DNA from: Podospora pseudoanserina
Lineage: Eukaryota; Ascomycota; Sordariomycetes; Sordariales; Podosporaceae
Assembly (NCBI RefSeq): GCF_035222485.1
Contig: NC_085924.1
Location: 1,984,001 to 2,048,000, forward strand
Reading direction: 5' to 3'
DNA: 64,000 nucleotides
The position numbers and the translations under genes were made by a program. The notes beneath the pieces were generated by a model. That model was not told the origin of the DNA and did not search any database. It was given only the letters and a program-made list of their open reading frames with translations. Every line of letters begins with the position of its first letter. Position 1 is the stretch's first letter. Of the stretch, positions 21,265 through 32,942 are shown in pieces.

Positions 21265-22023
21265 CGTGTCGACAAGCTCTCGAGCTGGTGAGATGCCAAC
21301 GATGACAACGTGGCGAGTGGATCAACGGTTGACAAAAAAGTTCCCACGGTGGGAGGAGGCGATGGTCAGAATCTGGGGAAGGAATCTGGGGATGGTGGGC
21401 ATTTGATCATGGCCCTGGGGCTACTTGATTTATAGCAGATAGAACCCTTCAATATGTGCTGCTGTCGTTTTTTCCACACAGGAATTCCAAGACCTTGGAA
21501 CCCACATACAGGCTCCCCGTCTCCATGGGGAATCAAGCAATATCTCCGTCCTTGTTGGCGAACTAAAACGTTCCTCCACTCGAAGATGCTTGAGCTATAC
21601 TGCATGAAGATGCAGGTCAGCCATGCGTGACACGAAACTCATGGGGTTGAAGTTTTGGGTGGCAAATCAGGTTGGCCGGAAGTTCCATTTCCCAGGAGTG
21701 TGGTAGATCTCCTTCCCCGCAAAGTCGAGTGCTCGTCCCCACATGGGTACCCGTCGGTGAAGCATTAGGGCCAGAGATGTCGGCATTCAGGATGAAGACT
21801 CTCCCGGATTGAATCTTGAAATCCTCCGATTGCGGACAAGAGGCAGATGGTATCTATGTTGAATGTTCAAATTGAGTGACGTGCCCGAATACTTCCTCCA
21901 GCTTCACAGTAGCTGGCATTGCCAGGTCAACTGCCGAGAACCATGCACGAGCCTGCGGCCAAGACCTGTGGCCTCCATGTACGCTCTGTTGGACAATATC
22001 AGACCTCATTGGTATAGATATTA
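21265..22023. other. qa-y upstream region / qa-1S 3' flank
   Basis: No gene. I looked for the palindromic QA-1F element (GGRTAA, six bases, TTATCC) and found no convincing copy. Confidence 0.45.
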
Positions 22024-24787
22024 TCAAGGTTCTTGTGCAGTTATGTTGTCGAGCCGCGGCTGCAACAGCCGCGCAAAGTTCAGACGCCCTTGGTCATCAG
22101 GATATGATCTGAACACCTCCCTCCTCATCAATCGACGTGGTGCGCGCCGACCAGTGAACAATTCAAACTGTGCAAAACCTTGTTCTGGTAGCAGATCCAG
22201 GCCATCCATTGTAACCCACCCTCTGTGAGCTTCACGGCGAACTTGTTCCAGCAGAGGGGTGATAAGGGTCTTGTAGGCAAGCTCTACTACGACACCGCCT
22301 GTCGAGCTTTGCAGCCACGACGCTGGGACGGTAAAGTCAGGAGCGGGGTGGTCTCCAATGCTGTGCGTTGGTATGCAAGATACGATCATGGTAGGGTGTC
22401 TGAAGCTCTCGGGCCAAGTGTCGTCTCGGGAGCGAAGGATGTGGAATCTGGAGCCTTCGTGGGTTCTGGAGCCAGTGCTCAACCAAGGTAGGTCATTGCG
22501 AGCCAAGAGCCTTTCGAAGTGAAAAACAAGCTTCTCGGCATTGGCAACGGTCCGGTTTAAGATGGCAATCTGCTTGACTCCAAGCTGCAGCATGGCGTAC
22601 ACGGCTGCCCTAGCCATGCCACCAGCTCCGATCACGAGTCCGCTACTGGTGGATCGGACGGCGTTGGCGGGCGAGAGACCTCGGCGGATACATGCCCGGA
22701 TTCCCACCCAGTCTGTATTCTCCCCGTACAAAGCCTTGACGGGCCCGGCCCTATTTCTGTCGTTGAACAAAGCCACGTCATCGCCAATACTACCATCCGG
22801 GTTGAGGTGCCGAACCGGAATCAGAGTGTTGACTGCGCCGATAGCCCGAGCATGTCGGCTCAGGGAATGCGTCAAGCTGATTATCTCGACTTTGAAAGGC
22901 AGTCCGACCGAGGCACCAGCAAAGTGCGGGTCACTGACGAGCTTCTCGAGACTTGATATGTTGCTTGTCGAATGTGGCTCGTAGTGGTGGGGAATGCCGC
23001 AAGCTTTGAGAGCGGCATTGTGCATTGCTGGGGATAAACTGTAGTCCACGTTGGCGCCAAAAACATACAGTCTCATGTGATCGTAGAGAAAAGCTGAGTA
23101 GAGAGCTTCGGTGGCTTGTTTGGCCGTGAGAAATGGACGGATGGCCAGGCTATATGAGTCAACACCACCGGGGTCTTTGCTCATGCCTTCGGGTTTAACA
23201 GAGGATAGTATCCTGTTGAAGCACGCCGAGTGCTTTCCAAGAACGCCAGTATTGTAAGCGATCAGGGGCAGTCTCGAACCAGGCGCTGACTCAACCATGG
23301 CGTGCACCCGATGTATGTCAAAGTTATCATCGATGCTGGCAGCTGTCTTGGTGAATCGGACCATGTCGCAGCCGTAATTCTGTGCTTTCTGGTAGTAGGA
23401 CTGCCAGCTGGAGTCATTCCAAGACGGCGGGTGGGGATCTGATAACTGAACGTTCCCGACTATCTTGCAGGAGCCCTTGATGTTGAGAATGCCGGCAAGC
23501 GTCACGCTGTCGAGTCGTAGATCAACAGTCATGTACTCAGGGGCAAGACGAAGGGCATGCGAGACATATGAACTGTACATAGATCGCCAAGTCTCGTCAG
23601 ACAGTGCAGCCTCCGGAAACGCTACATGGAGGAAGATAGGAATCACGGTGTCTCGCCTTACTTGGGCCACGACGCGGCTGATTTCTCTTGCTCTATCTGG
23701 GGGTAGCTGACCGAGTTGTCGTAAGTGAGCGGCAAAGTCTGTGACGAGGTCATCCAACACAATTTCAATCGCATCCGCCCCTGTCTCGAGGTCCTGGACG
23801 TCGAGGTTGTCTTTTATGAGCGACGAAAGGGGCAGTGAGATTGCGTAGGTGAACCGCCGTTCTTCTGCCGGTATGCAAGCCAGCGGGAAGGCCGATTCGA
23901 TGAAGGGTATGGTTCCCCTTGGGAGTATCAAGGAGAGAAACTTGAGGAAGTGTCGTTCAGCTCGTTTCAGGGTGAGATAGGGGGCAGCAATTTCATCAGA
24001 ACTCCCACCCATGGTTTCTTTGGCTGTGCTTTGCTCTTCTGACGCATTGAAAAACTCAAAGCGGGTGCATCTCCGGAAAAATGCACTGCTGGCATCCAAA
24101 ATCTCGCAGAATTTGCGGGCATCGTTGACCTTCAAATGGGTCCTGATGGCTTCTGAATCTCGAAGGACATATATGACGGGATTTGTTCTTCCAAGGTCTT
24201 CGAGGATGGCTTGCACACTCCTATCCATCCATGAGCTGACCACGATAGTGTTTCGCCTATGTTTATCAAATACATGCTGAAGGATAGAGGCCTGGCGGCG
24301 TTGACAGTCAGTGGCGCCATGCTTTCTCTTGTAAGCTGGACTCGATAGCCCGGTTTTCTCGTGAAAAACATGCTCCAACTCGACGACCTTTCGGTTCATG
24401 GCGGTCGAGGCCATGACGGCCAAAGTGGATTTCCCCGAGCCCCTGATACCGACGATGATAATGGAGGCATCTGGGTCGTAGGGACGGGCTGTTTGGACAA
24501 TCTCATGCTCCAATGGCGAGTAGGTTGCTGAGCGTGGCACTACTAGGAGGTGTTAGATGGGATGGATATAGACAAAAAATTGGGGTTGTAGCTGCATATG
24601 CCTCACCTCTAGGTATAGGATCACCAACCACCTGGAAGAGAGCCCCGGGGCCAGGAGCATAAGCCATATTTTGGCTGTCCGAGGACCAGCCTCGGGACAA
24701 TGGTCGGGACTCGGACGAGTCGCTCTCACAAGTCGAGACCATGGCCGCGTATGAACGCTTCATACCGGCGACGGTAGTAGAAGACAT
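22024..24787 (-). CDS. qa-1S: Quinate pathway repressor QA-1S (QutR type)
   Basis: Multidomain repressor that binds and silences the activator QA-1F when quinate is absent. It evolved from the last three domains of the pentafunctional AROM protein. Exon 1 is 24607-24787 (start [13 protein letters not shown]). A 64-nt intron (GTGAGG..CCTAG) follows, then exon 2 is 22024-24542; total 899 residues. Order: a shikimate-kinase-like P-loop at about residue 92 (GIRGSGKST); a type I dehydroquinase-like middle part with scattered remnants ([15 protein letters not shown]); and a shikimate-dehydrogenase-like C-terminus from about residue 552 ([43 protein letters not shown]). No DNA-binding domain is seen, as expected. 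It is transcribed divergently from qa-1F across 0.8 kb. The GTG at the exon 2 boundary is not a start; the splice is in phase. Confidence 0.93.
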
Positions 24788-25602
24788 CGTAAGACGCGAA
24801 ACGGAAGGCCTGTGTTGCTTCACCCGCAAGGCCTAACTGCTCGGGCGCATATAGAAGTCGTCCAAAGCTCGGCGATGATGTGTGGCGTCCTGGGGGTGGC
24901 CGGACGATCTAAGGCAGTGAGTGCCGTCCAGTAACCAGTGAGCCAGTGGGTGGTCACCTGTAGGGAGCTACAATAGATGGGTAGGTAGGTAGGGCAGATC
25001 TCAGGAATAGCCAGATGCTTGGCCGAAGCGTCGTGCTCAGTGTCATGATGGGACCTTGTCCATGGAGTGTGGATGAACAGCCTGGAAGCCGAAGACTAGG
25101 TGGCAGGGGTAAATGCGGGGGTAAACGTTTACCCCACCGTGTAAGAGCCAAGCCATCAAATCCATTTCCCCAGATATCGAAGTGGGCTTCCACTTCACCC
25201 TATCCACAACACAGACTCACACATCAATGCAATTGCACTCAGCTGCCGGGGCGTGAGGGTGCATTGCTGCCGAGTTCCAGTCGTCTTCATCGCTTCAGCG
25301 CGCATCCTTGTCTCTCCTCGCCGGCCTCACCCAGAAGAAGTCGCTTCTCCGCACACTCAGCTTAACGTTCCCCGCACACACCGGGGGACGGCAAAGCCGA
25401 TACGGGCCCAGTAGCACCATTATGTTCGGTGGGTGGCCTGTCAGGTCTTGATGAACTGCCGCCGCCGCCGCTTTCCTGGACTCGGGAGTTTTGGTAGCTA
25501 AAGTCTTTAACGCAACATCGAGTAGTGGATATGGTGCGTTGACGGCCATTTAGACAGCAATCGCTGTGCAACTGTACTATCACCACCACACCTGGCCATG
25601 CC
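24788..25602. promoter_or_regulatory. Divergent promoter of qa-1S and qa-1F
   Basis: 815 bp between the two regulator genes. It contains a perfect palindromic QA-1F-type element (listed separately) and, ten bases before it, an extra half-site GGGGTAAATG at 25107-25116. Joint control of activator and repressor by QA-1F is known in N. crassa; here it is inferred. Confidence 0.65.
25119..25134. promoter_or_regulatory. Candidate QA-1F binding site (qa-1S/qa-1F promoter)
   Basis: GGGTAAACGTTTACCC is a perfect 16-base palindrome. It matches the Neurospora activator consensus GGRTAARYRYTTATCC at 15 of 16 positions; the mismatch is the third base from the end. It sits about 330 bp from the qa-1S ATG and 470 bp from the qa-1F ATG. 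Confidence 0.75.
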
Positions 25603-27965
25603 ATGGGCCCCAAACGAAATATCAAGGAGACCGAAGGTCTGAGCAGCATCGCACCAGCCACTCCGGACCCGGCATCCCTTCAACAAGCCGCCGGTCATCA
25701 AGCCGTACCTGTATCAGTCAAGCGTCAGAGAGTGTCGAGAGCTTGTGACCAGTGTCGAGCAGCAAGGGAAAAGTGTGATGGGGTCCAGCCACAATGCTTC
25801 CCTTGTATCTCCCAGACGAGGTCCTGTACCTACAATGTCAGTCCAAAGAAAAGGGGTGTTCAGACAGGCTATATACGCACACTTGAGCTCACTCTTGGAT
25901 GGATAATGGAGAACATTGCCGGCGCGGAGGACGCCCTGGGCAATGCTCTGGCTCAGGAGGGCAGCCAGGCACAAGCAGTCATGACGGGCAAGGACGCCAC
26001 CGCAGCAACTCGCCTTCACAAGAAGTGGGGGAGAAGCCGAGTACACAAGGAGATAGAACGGCTCCTTTCTGGCGGCGTCACGCCCGTCCTTGATTTGGAT
26101 GGGCGATCTCCCTCAGTAGACGCAAACGCAAACAACACGGATAGCTCGGTAGACACAGGCAAGAATATTGCTCCGGAGCCGCCAGACATGCCAACTCGCA
26201 ACTCTGCAGCAGGCCCTCACTTGGCAATCACCCCGGAACATACATTACCAGACACCCAAAGTCCACGAACAATGTTGCAGAATTACTCATCCGGACCATC
26301 ATCCAACACGCCCATACCCACTCGAACTCAGTTACCTCCGGAGCATTGGCGGTTATTGGACATCTATTTTTCGTATACACATTGTTGGCTCCCTATTCTC
26401 GAGAAGCAAGCATTGTTTCAAACCTCGTATCGCTACACAAAAGAAGGTCTTTTGCTGGTTTCAACAGACCCCTCTTCGGCGGCGCATGCTGAGCTCTGGA
26501 GTGTCCTCGCACTGGCATCCTTTCAGAGTACTACGAGTTTACAGTCTCTTGCTGGTGAGGCTGGGAACACCACCCTTTCACATCATCAGATCTACAATAC
26601 GGCCCGCGGGCTGATCCCCTCAGAATGCGAAAATTTTCAGATCAACCATGCCCGAGCACTTTTGCTTCTAAGCCTTGTCAACATGGCCCGAGAAAATCGC
26701 ACTGATGCATCGCTGTTACTTGGGTTCGCCATCAGGATTCTATTGAACCTGCACTCGGGCGAGACACCGTCGGCTGGGAACACTACCAACATCGAGGCAG
26801 CACTGATGTCATGTTTCATGTTAGAGACTACTTTGTCTATCGCTTACAAGCAACTGCCTCACTTGCGAGCCGAGGATCTTGCGAGATTTCCTTCCATACC
26901 AGAAAGTGGGCTGGACCAGTGGTGAGTTGACATCCTAGCAGAAGAGTCCTGGATGGGTCGTCTAACATTTCTGGATGCAGGGAGCCATGGTCGCCATGTG
27001 AAGGCTTTGGGAGCAAGTCGGTCGATTTCCGGTCATCACGGAATCCTGCCTTTTGCGTCACTACGTTCAACCAACTATATGCAATCCTTCTTGTGGTATC
27101 TCAAAGGGTGCTGGCAGAAGGACGGGGGGTTTTCTCAGAGATCCAGAAATCTTCCTTCAGTGCGCAGTTGCAACATGTTATCGAATCCGAGACGCCATTT
27201 AGGGACTTCATTCTATCCGAAGCCTGCCAGCCTTCCTCGGTTCCAACCGCCTACATTATCCGGATTTTATATCTTTGGGCAATGCTGCGCAATTCCAGAT
27301 CTTGCACCAAATCTCTGGTCTCAATGCTGACAGAGACTCTTGAGCATTATGGGAACAGTTTCCACGCTGGCACCATGCCTCCTTTTCTACTCACAAGCCT
27401 CCGTTCCATGGCAAATGAAGATTTTCTGGCAGGTTTCGGAGAACGGGACAGAGAGCGATTAGTGGAGCTTGCACTGCGGTACTCAGCCTCTCGGTCAACC
27501 AACGTTTCATATATGCCCGGAGCCCATTTCATTCCAGTTCCCATTCACCAATCGATAATAGGACGTGACCACACAGCCAAAGCTCCTTCTTCACTCGCCT
27601 CGATGGTTTCAGGCTCAAGCTTAGCCCCATTGCCAGCCTCAACTCCGAGTCTATATGGGGATGGCCGAAGAATGAGCAATGCTTACGACCAACAATTCCA
27701 GCATCCCTCTGCCACCGGAAACCTGCAGGGGGGTTTTGGGTCAGTCATGGCTTATGGTGTACCAAACGTCGGCATGGGCATGCATCATTCCCATACTTCA
27801 TTGGGCTTTGGTGGTCCTGACTACGATGCTCTTCTGGATGATATGGCCGCCACCGACTGCACTGATTCCATCGAGGTTGACCCTCAGTTTATGATCAATC
27901 TGGGATATGGGCCTGGATGCGACACTTCGGAGGTGTTCAGAAACAGATTCGACGGATATGAATAA
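25603..27965 (+). CDS. qa-1F: Quinate pathway transcriptional activator QA-1F (QutA type), Zn2Cys6
   Basis: Nuclear activator of all qa genes, including its own, in response to quinate. Exons 25603-26921 and 26981-27965 (59-nt intron, GTGAGT..TGCAG, branch CTAAC) encode 767 residues. The binuclear zinc cluster is C48-x2-C51-x6-C58-x6-C65-x2-C68-x6-C75, preceded by the basic SVKRQRVSRA. A linker and putative coiled coil follow, then the fungal-specific transcription factor domain from about residue 245 (PPEHWRLLDIYFSYTHCWLPI, LLLLSLVNMARENRTDASLL, GFAIRILLNLHSGE). The C-terminus is acidic with hydrophobics (DYDALLDDMAATDCTDSIEVD), a likely activation region and the expected contact area for QA-1S. 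Start MGPKRNIKE is the first ATG in frame. Its 3' end converges on qa-3. Confidence 0.95.
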
Positions 27966-28389
27966 ACTTGGATGGGAAACGAGGGAGGGGAATAAGAACG
28001 AGCAGTCCCATTGAGGATCTTAAGCTCATTCAGAAATTCTAGAGTAGGGCTCATATGAACGCCATCCACACTAGACTCCACGGGACCACTTGATTCCTCT
28101 TGGTCACTTATTTCACTCGCCACTCCCCAATGCCCGGATGCAAGGCTCGGTGAATTCAAAAACCATGCACGGTGGTCCAGGAAGACAACTCGTCCAAGCC
28201 AGAGCGGGCCCATAAATATTACCATACCACACGTCGCCGTTGACAACTGCAACCGCCTGGGCCCAATTGAGATCACAACAAAGTCCGAATGATAGCTAGA
28301 TACAATGAAACCAAATCTTATATACAATACCATGCCTGTCTGTTATTTTAAACAACGCATAATCTTATCATCATACAATAGGCTTCAGC
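27966..28389. other. Convergent intergenic region qa-1F / qa-3
   Basis: No gene. This short stretch must contain one end of the inversion that separates this gene order from that of N. crassa. Confidence 0.5.
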
Positions 28390-29560
28390 CTACGCATTCG
28401 ACAGCTCCGCTAGCCTGGCAGCAATAGCCTCCTTGACCTGAGCAACAGGAAGCTCGCTGGCGTCAAGACCAGTCCAATATTTATCCTGGTTCACTTGTGT
28501 CAGCCAAAACGAAAACATCAGTACGGAGCGGGACAGTCCTACCTGCTCAATCCCTTGCCAGATCATGGCCTCTGTTCCCAAAATAACCTGCCATCCTTCC
28601 TTCTCCGCGATGGCGCCAAGCGCAGTAAAAGGACTTGGGTTGTAACACATCTCCAACATTGCCCCCTTATGGTCCTTCCCCAGCATCACCTCAATGATCT
28701 TCCTCACCGTCTTCTCACTCTCCGTTACGGGGGCGAAATCAGGGATACACGCCACGATCGCTCCAGGGCCCTCGAGCCGCTCGGCTTGTTCCACACTCTC
28801 GACATATACCAACCTATCACCATACCCACGTTCTTTGCACTCTTTCATGACGGCCCCCACTTCACTGGGGTCTCGGTTGACGAGGTAGATCTTGGTGGCT
28901 TGGAGATACTTGTGCAGTGCATACACGGCCGATCTGGCAGCGCCACCTCCACCGACAACCAGGGCGGGGCGGTTCTCATACACATCGGCATTGGGAACGT
29001 TTTGGACAAAGGATTCGCGAACACCGATCACGTCGGTGTTGGCTCCGCACAGGAGACGACGGCCCGGGGTGTTGGGGTCGTCACAGAGGAAAAGAGTGTT
29101 GCAAGCACCGACGTCACGGCACTCGGGTGTGAGGTAGTTGAGGTGAGGGATGATAGCCACCTTGTTTGGCATGGTTACCGATGCGCCTGGGAGATAAGGG
29201 GCGTCAGTGAGATGGGACGATGGGGTCTGGGATGGGTGGGTGGCACGGAGAGTGCGGGCCAGATGCTGATCATGATTGGGATGACGAACCGTAGAACTTT
29301 GGGTCTTGGACAAGGTTCAGGAACAAGTCCATGTCGTCCGAATCGAGACGCAACTGGCCCCAGTTCAGGCCGAGACCCTGGTAGACTACATCGTGAAGCA
29401 GCGGGGACATAGATGCTGCCAGCTTTTTGCCGAAGAGGAAGCCATGTTTGGTGAGATTTTGAATACGGGGGTCGAAGGACAGTTGGAGAGCTGGGGCCTG
29501 TTGCTGCAACAGCGGTGGTGTGATGGTTACTGTGGTTGTGGTTGTGGTTGTGGTTGTCAT
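28390..29560 (-). CDS. qa-3: Quinate/shikimate dehydrogenase QA-3
   Basis: NAD-dependent cytosolic enzyme that oxidises quinate to 3-dehydroquinate and shikimate to 3-dehydroshikimate. Exons 29290-29560, 28543-29186 and 28390-28485 encode 336 residues. The first intron is 103 nt (CACTGACG branch, CCCAG). The second is 57 nt (GTAGGA..CCAG, GCTGACAC branch), a multiple of three without stops, so it can be overlooked. Splicing it restores [20 protein letters not shown], as in N. crassa QA-3. Substrate-binding N-terminus: [20 protein letters not shown]. Catalytic Lys/Asp context: [13 protein letters not shown] and [13 protein letters not shown]. Dinucleotide fold: [16 protein letters not shown]. 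The N-terminus carries a run of nine threonines from a hexanucleotide repeat. It is divergent from qa-4 across a 1.6-kb promoter. Confidence 0.95.
29531..29557. repeat. GTTGTG hexanucleotide microsatellite coding for the QA-3 poly-Thr run
   Basis: About four and a half copies of the hexamer GGTTGT on the plus strand, read as alternating ACA/ACC Thr codons in qa-3 just after its ATG. Such repeats commonly vary in length between strains. Confidence 0.8.
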
Positions 29561-31186
29561 CTTGATAATGCGGCCCTGTCTTGCGTTACACTAGGCTCGG
29601 AAAGAGGCGGTATGCAGGCGCAATGCAAAGTCGTTCCAGAAGCTCAATGTGTGATTGGATACTTGGAGGCGGCGTAAGAGCAGCGGTTCGGTCGTAGGCT
29701 CAGTAAGAGGAGGAGGCGGTGACACGGGCGTGATGTTTACTCAAGATAAAGATAGAAATGGACTTGGTGTTGAGGTACTTATTAAGAGGATACGCCTTGG
29801 ATAGATAAGGAGTGAACTACGACGGTGGGATCTACAATCACGGAACGACATTTACCCCAGAGTCTTGATGAAGCCTTCGGGTTCTGGGCTTAGCATCCTG
29901 CATAACCACCACGGCCATACCGGTATGTTTTCTTGTCTCCGCGATCGGTGGAGCACACTCGGGGTAGTGGTGGGTAACGGACCCAGGACGGTGGAAAGCC
30001 GATTCCCTACCTTGCGGCAATTGGCAATGGGATGGTGGGCGTGGTGGTGCAAGGTGGGTGGCACAAGAAAATGCATCTGAGCATGAGCGGTGCATTTTCA
30101 TCCAAAGGCCAGGCAGCGTAAAGATTTATCCCTTCGTTAGGAGTGGCCAACTAACGTATAGCCCCGCAGACTCCACACTTAACGTCGGTTCGTCCCCCAT
30201 TGGCTGGGTCCAGCTTGTAAGTGCTTGTGACTCGGGGAATTCACACGAGCATCCACGGGGCAGTGGTTGCTGCTCAATGATTCAACACCGGGCGCTCACA
30301 CGCTCTGTTTGTGAACAGCCTGGTGCGGGAAGAAGCATCATCCATCTTCCCTATCGCCAGGGCCTCAACGCGGACGAGCTCCGGCTTTCCGCTACTTCTC
30401 GCTTATCTTCGGCCCGGACGCCAACCTGGGCCTTTGCTTCTGCGGCTGCACAATGCCTGCTCGCTGCTCACACAAACGGGAGGGATTACACGTATCTCCC
30501 AGCACTGTGCCATCCTAGCCACTCTGTACACCGCTGAACGCCCCCGGCCAGGCTGCCGTGGATGTGATTCTCACCTCCTCCTGCACTTTGCCCGTCAGTT
30601 GCTTTCCACCACCTTGGCTTGACAAGTTGACAGTTGACAGCGTTGTGTCATGATATGCACTCGGCACATCACGCCCGTCACTCACCGTGCAGCCTGACTC
30701 CATGTCTCGCGGTAGCCTCCGCCGGGATCGAGCAGTCGACGTGAGACAAACAAGATTCGCAAAAGAAAGCCCCCGGGGAGTCTTCCCGAGAGAAAAGTTT
30801 TCTGATTCAACAGGTAGGACACGGACGGAATGGACCTGCCACGCAAGTTAGCCCCTTATCGCATTCCTTATTTTGACTAGGACCTCAATGGGCTCATCTG
30901 AAGTCGACATGATGTGAAAACTCGGGCTCGATGGGGCAGCGTCATCAGAGAGGGCCAAGGCCCATATTTTTATCCCCTCCTGTTTCTTCCATGAGGGGTA
31001 TTAATACGGTCCTCATCTCCCTCGTTCTCTTCCTCCACCGCTCCTGTCCATTCCAGTCATGACATTTTAATTTTCTGTCTCAGATATTGTCTATCTATTC
31101 GTCTTCTACCTACTACACCAGCACTCAAACCATCACAATTGTTGACATCACCCCCTTATCAGACATCATCAAAGCAGCTTGACAGG
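29561..31186. promoter_or_regulatory. Divergent promoter of qa-3 and qa-4
   Basis: 1.6 kb without a supported gene. It contains one imperfect QA-1F-like site at 30116-30131. Upstream of qa-4 the DNA becomes CT-rich (about 31000-31100), a common feature of fungal core promoters. Confidence 0.6.
30116..30131. promoter_or_regulatory. Weak candidate QA-1F site (qa-3/qa-4 promoter)
   Basis: GCGTAAAGATTTATCC fits the consensus GGRTAARYRYTTATCC at 14 of 16 bases, with one half-site (TTATCC) intact. Its place in the shared qa-3/qa-4 promoter supports it; the two mismatches argue for caution. Confidence 0.45.
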
Positions 31187-32290
31187 ATGCCTTCCAAACT
31201 CGCCATCACTTCCATGTCACTTGGCCGGTGTTATGCCGGCCACTCCTTTACCACTAAACTCGATATGGCCCGGAAATATGGCTATCAAGGCCTAGAGCTC
31301 TTCCACGAGGACTTGGCTGATGTAGCCTATCGTCTCTCCGGAGAGACCCCTTCCCCGTGTGGCCCGTCCCCAGCAGCCCAGCTCGCGGCTGCCCGTCAAG
31401 TCCTCCGCATGTGCCAAGTCAGAAACATTGAAATCGTCTGCCTCCAGCCCTTCAGCCAGTACGACGGCCTACTCGACCGCGAGGAACACGAGCGCCGTCT
31501 GGAGCAGCTCGAGTTCTGGATCGAGCTCGCCCACGAGCTTGACACAGACATTATCCAAATCCCCGCCAACTTTCTCCCCGCCGAGGAAGTAACTGAGGAC
31601 ATTTCGCTCATCGTCTCGGACCTTCAAGAAGTGGCCGACATGGGCCTGCAGGCCAACCCACCCATCCGCTTTGTCTACGAGGCCCTGTGCTGGAGCACTC
31701 GTGTCGACACTTGGGAGCGTAGCTGGGAGGTGGTGCAGAGGGTGAACAGGCCCAACTTTGGCGTGTGCCTGGACACTTTCAACATTGCGGGGCGGGTATA
31801 TGCTGATCCGACGGTTGCCTCTGGCCGCACCCCCAACGCGGAGGAAGCGATACGGAAGTCGATTGCGCGGCTCGTTGAAAGGGTCGATGTCAGCAAGGTC
31901 TTTTATGTGCAGGTTGTGGACGCTGAGAAGTTGAAGAAGCCGCTGGTGCCGGGTCATCGGTTTTATGACCCGGAGCAGCCGGCGAGGATGAGCTGGTCAA
32001 GGAACTGCAGGTTATTCTACGGGGAGAAGGACAGAGGGGCGTATTTGCCCGTCAAGGAGATTGCCTGGGCCTTCTTCAACGGGCTCGGATTCGAGGGTTG
32101 GGTCAGTCTGGAGCTCTTCAACAGAAGAATGTCGGACACAGGCTTTGGGGTGCCCGAGGAGCTGGCCAGGAGAGGGGCCGTGTCGTGGGCAAAGCTGGTG
32201 AGGGACATGAAGATCACTGTTGATTCACCAACACAACAACAAGCCACACAGCAGCCCATCAGGATGCTGTCGCTGTCAGCGGCTTTGTAA
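31187..32290 (+). CDS. qa-4: 3-Dehydroshikimate dehydratase QA-4
   Basis: Metal-dependent enzyme converting 3-dehydroshikimate to protocatechuate, which then enters the beta-ketoadipate route. Single exon, 367 residues. The start at 31187 (MPSKLAITSMSLGRCYAGHS) matches the family; the frame is open upstream but without a better ATG. Sugar-phosphate isomerase/AP-endonuclease-2 type TIM barrel. The likely divalent-metal ligands are visible at strand ends: E165 in FVYEALCW, D196 in GVCLDTFNIAG, Q242 in YVQVVDAEKL and E309 in WVSLELFNRR. The C-terminal ~25 residues are Gln/Thr-rich and variable. Divergent from qa-3. It ends only 160 bp from the convergent qa-2 gene. Confidence 0.95.
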   Translation: MPSKLAITSMSLGRCYAGHSFTTKLDMARKYGYQGLELFHEDLADVAYRLSGETPSPCGPSPAAQLAAARQVLRMCQVRNIEIVCLQPFSQYDGLLDREEHERRLEQLEFWIELAHELDTDIIQIPANFLPAEEVTEDISLIVSDLQEVADMGLQANPPIRFVYEALCWSTRVDTWERSWEVVQRVNRPNFGVCLDTFNIAGRVYADPTVASGRTPNAEEAIRKSIARLVERVDVSKVFYVQVVDAEKLKKPLVPGHRFYDPEQPARMSWSRNCRLFYGEKDRGAYLPVKEIAWAFFNGLGFEGWVSLELFNRRMSDTGFGVPEELARRGAVSWAKLVRDMKITVDSPTQQQATQQPIRMLSLSAAL

Positions 32291-32453
32291 CTAGTGTTTT
32301 AGAATAGCATCTACCGGCGTTTTGGGTTTGGAGAGGTGGCGATCTGCTGGAGTAGACAAAGACGGTTTCAAACGTGAATCTATACAAAGAAAAGTTTTGT
32401 TCCATTATCTCTGAGCAGTTCTCTTCCGCCCTCCTACCCGACACATAAACGCC

Positions 32454-32942
32454 TTATTCTCCATCGATCTTCAGGTATTTCGCTGCAAACTCTATCGCAG
32501 CACTGTATCCGTATGCTCCCATCCCACAAATTACAGCCACGGCTTTGTCACTCAAGTAGCTATGCGCCCGGAAAGTCTCTCTTGCGTGGACATTAGATAC
32601 ATGAAGTTCAACAAAAGGGATCGCCACCGCTGCGAGCGCATCACGAACAGCTACACTCGTATGTGTCAGAGCCCCTGCATTGATGATAATGGCGGACACT
32701 CTCTTTCCCAGTGTGTCGGTTTCTCGCGCGTTTGGTCCCCAACCTGCAGTCTCTTGAATGCGGTCAACTATGGCGCCCTCGTGATTAGACTGGAATGTGT
32801 CAATCTCGACGCCCAGTTCGTGGGCTTGTTGGCGTGCTTGAGTTTCAATATCTTCGAGGGTGGTTGAGCCGTAAATATGAGGTTCTCGTTTGCCCAAGAG
32901 ATTCAAGTTGGGGCCGTTGATGAGCAGGATGCGACGTGACAT
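32454..32942 (-). CDS. qa-2: Catabolic 3-dehydroquinase QA-2 (type II)
   Basis: Heat-stable dodecameric type II dehydroquinase that dehydrates 3-dehydroquinate to 3-dehydroshikimate in quinate breakdown. It is unrelated to the type I domain of AROM. Single exon, 162 residues. The N-terminus [20 protein letters not shown] contains R19, and Y24 in [11 protein letters not shown] is the catalytic tyrosine with its lid arginine. The rest of the active site is visible: [30 protein letters not shown] and [20 protein letters not shown]. The C-terminus is [18 protein letters not shown]. Length and all catalytic residues are normal. Divergent from qa-x; a consensus QA-1F site lies 428 bp upstream of its ATG. 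Confidence 0.97.
   Translation of the reverse strand: MSRRILLINGPNLNLLGKREPHIYGSTTLEDIETQARQQAHELGVEIDTFQSNHEGAIVDRIQETAGWGPNARETDTLGKRVSAIIINAGALTHTSVAVRDALAAVAIPFVELHVSNVHARETFRAHSYLSDKAVAVICGMGAYGYSAAIEFAAKYLKIDGE

Noticed and set aside
22000-22030. Imperfect palindrome GGTATAGATATTATCA as a qa-y activator site
   Set aside because: Too many mismatches to the QA-1F consensus and at the far end of the region from the qa-y start.
28495-29412. 305-codon plus-strand frame opposite qa-3
   Set aside because: Antisense to the well-supported quinate dehydrogenase; no protein features of its own.
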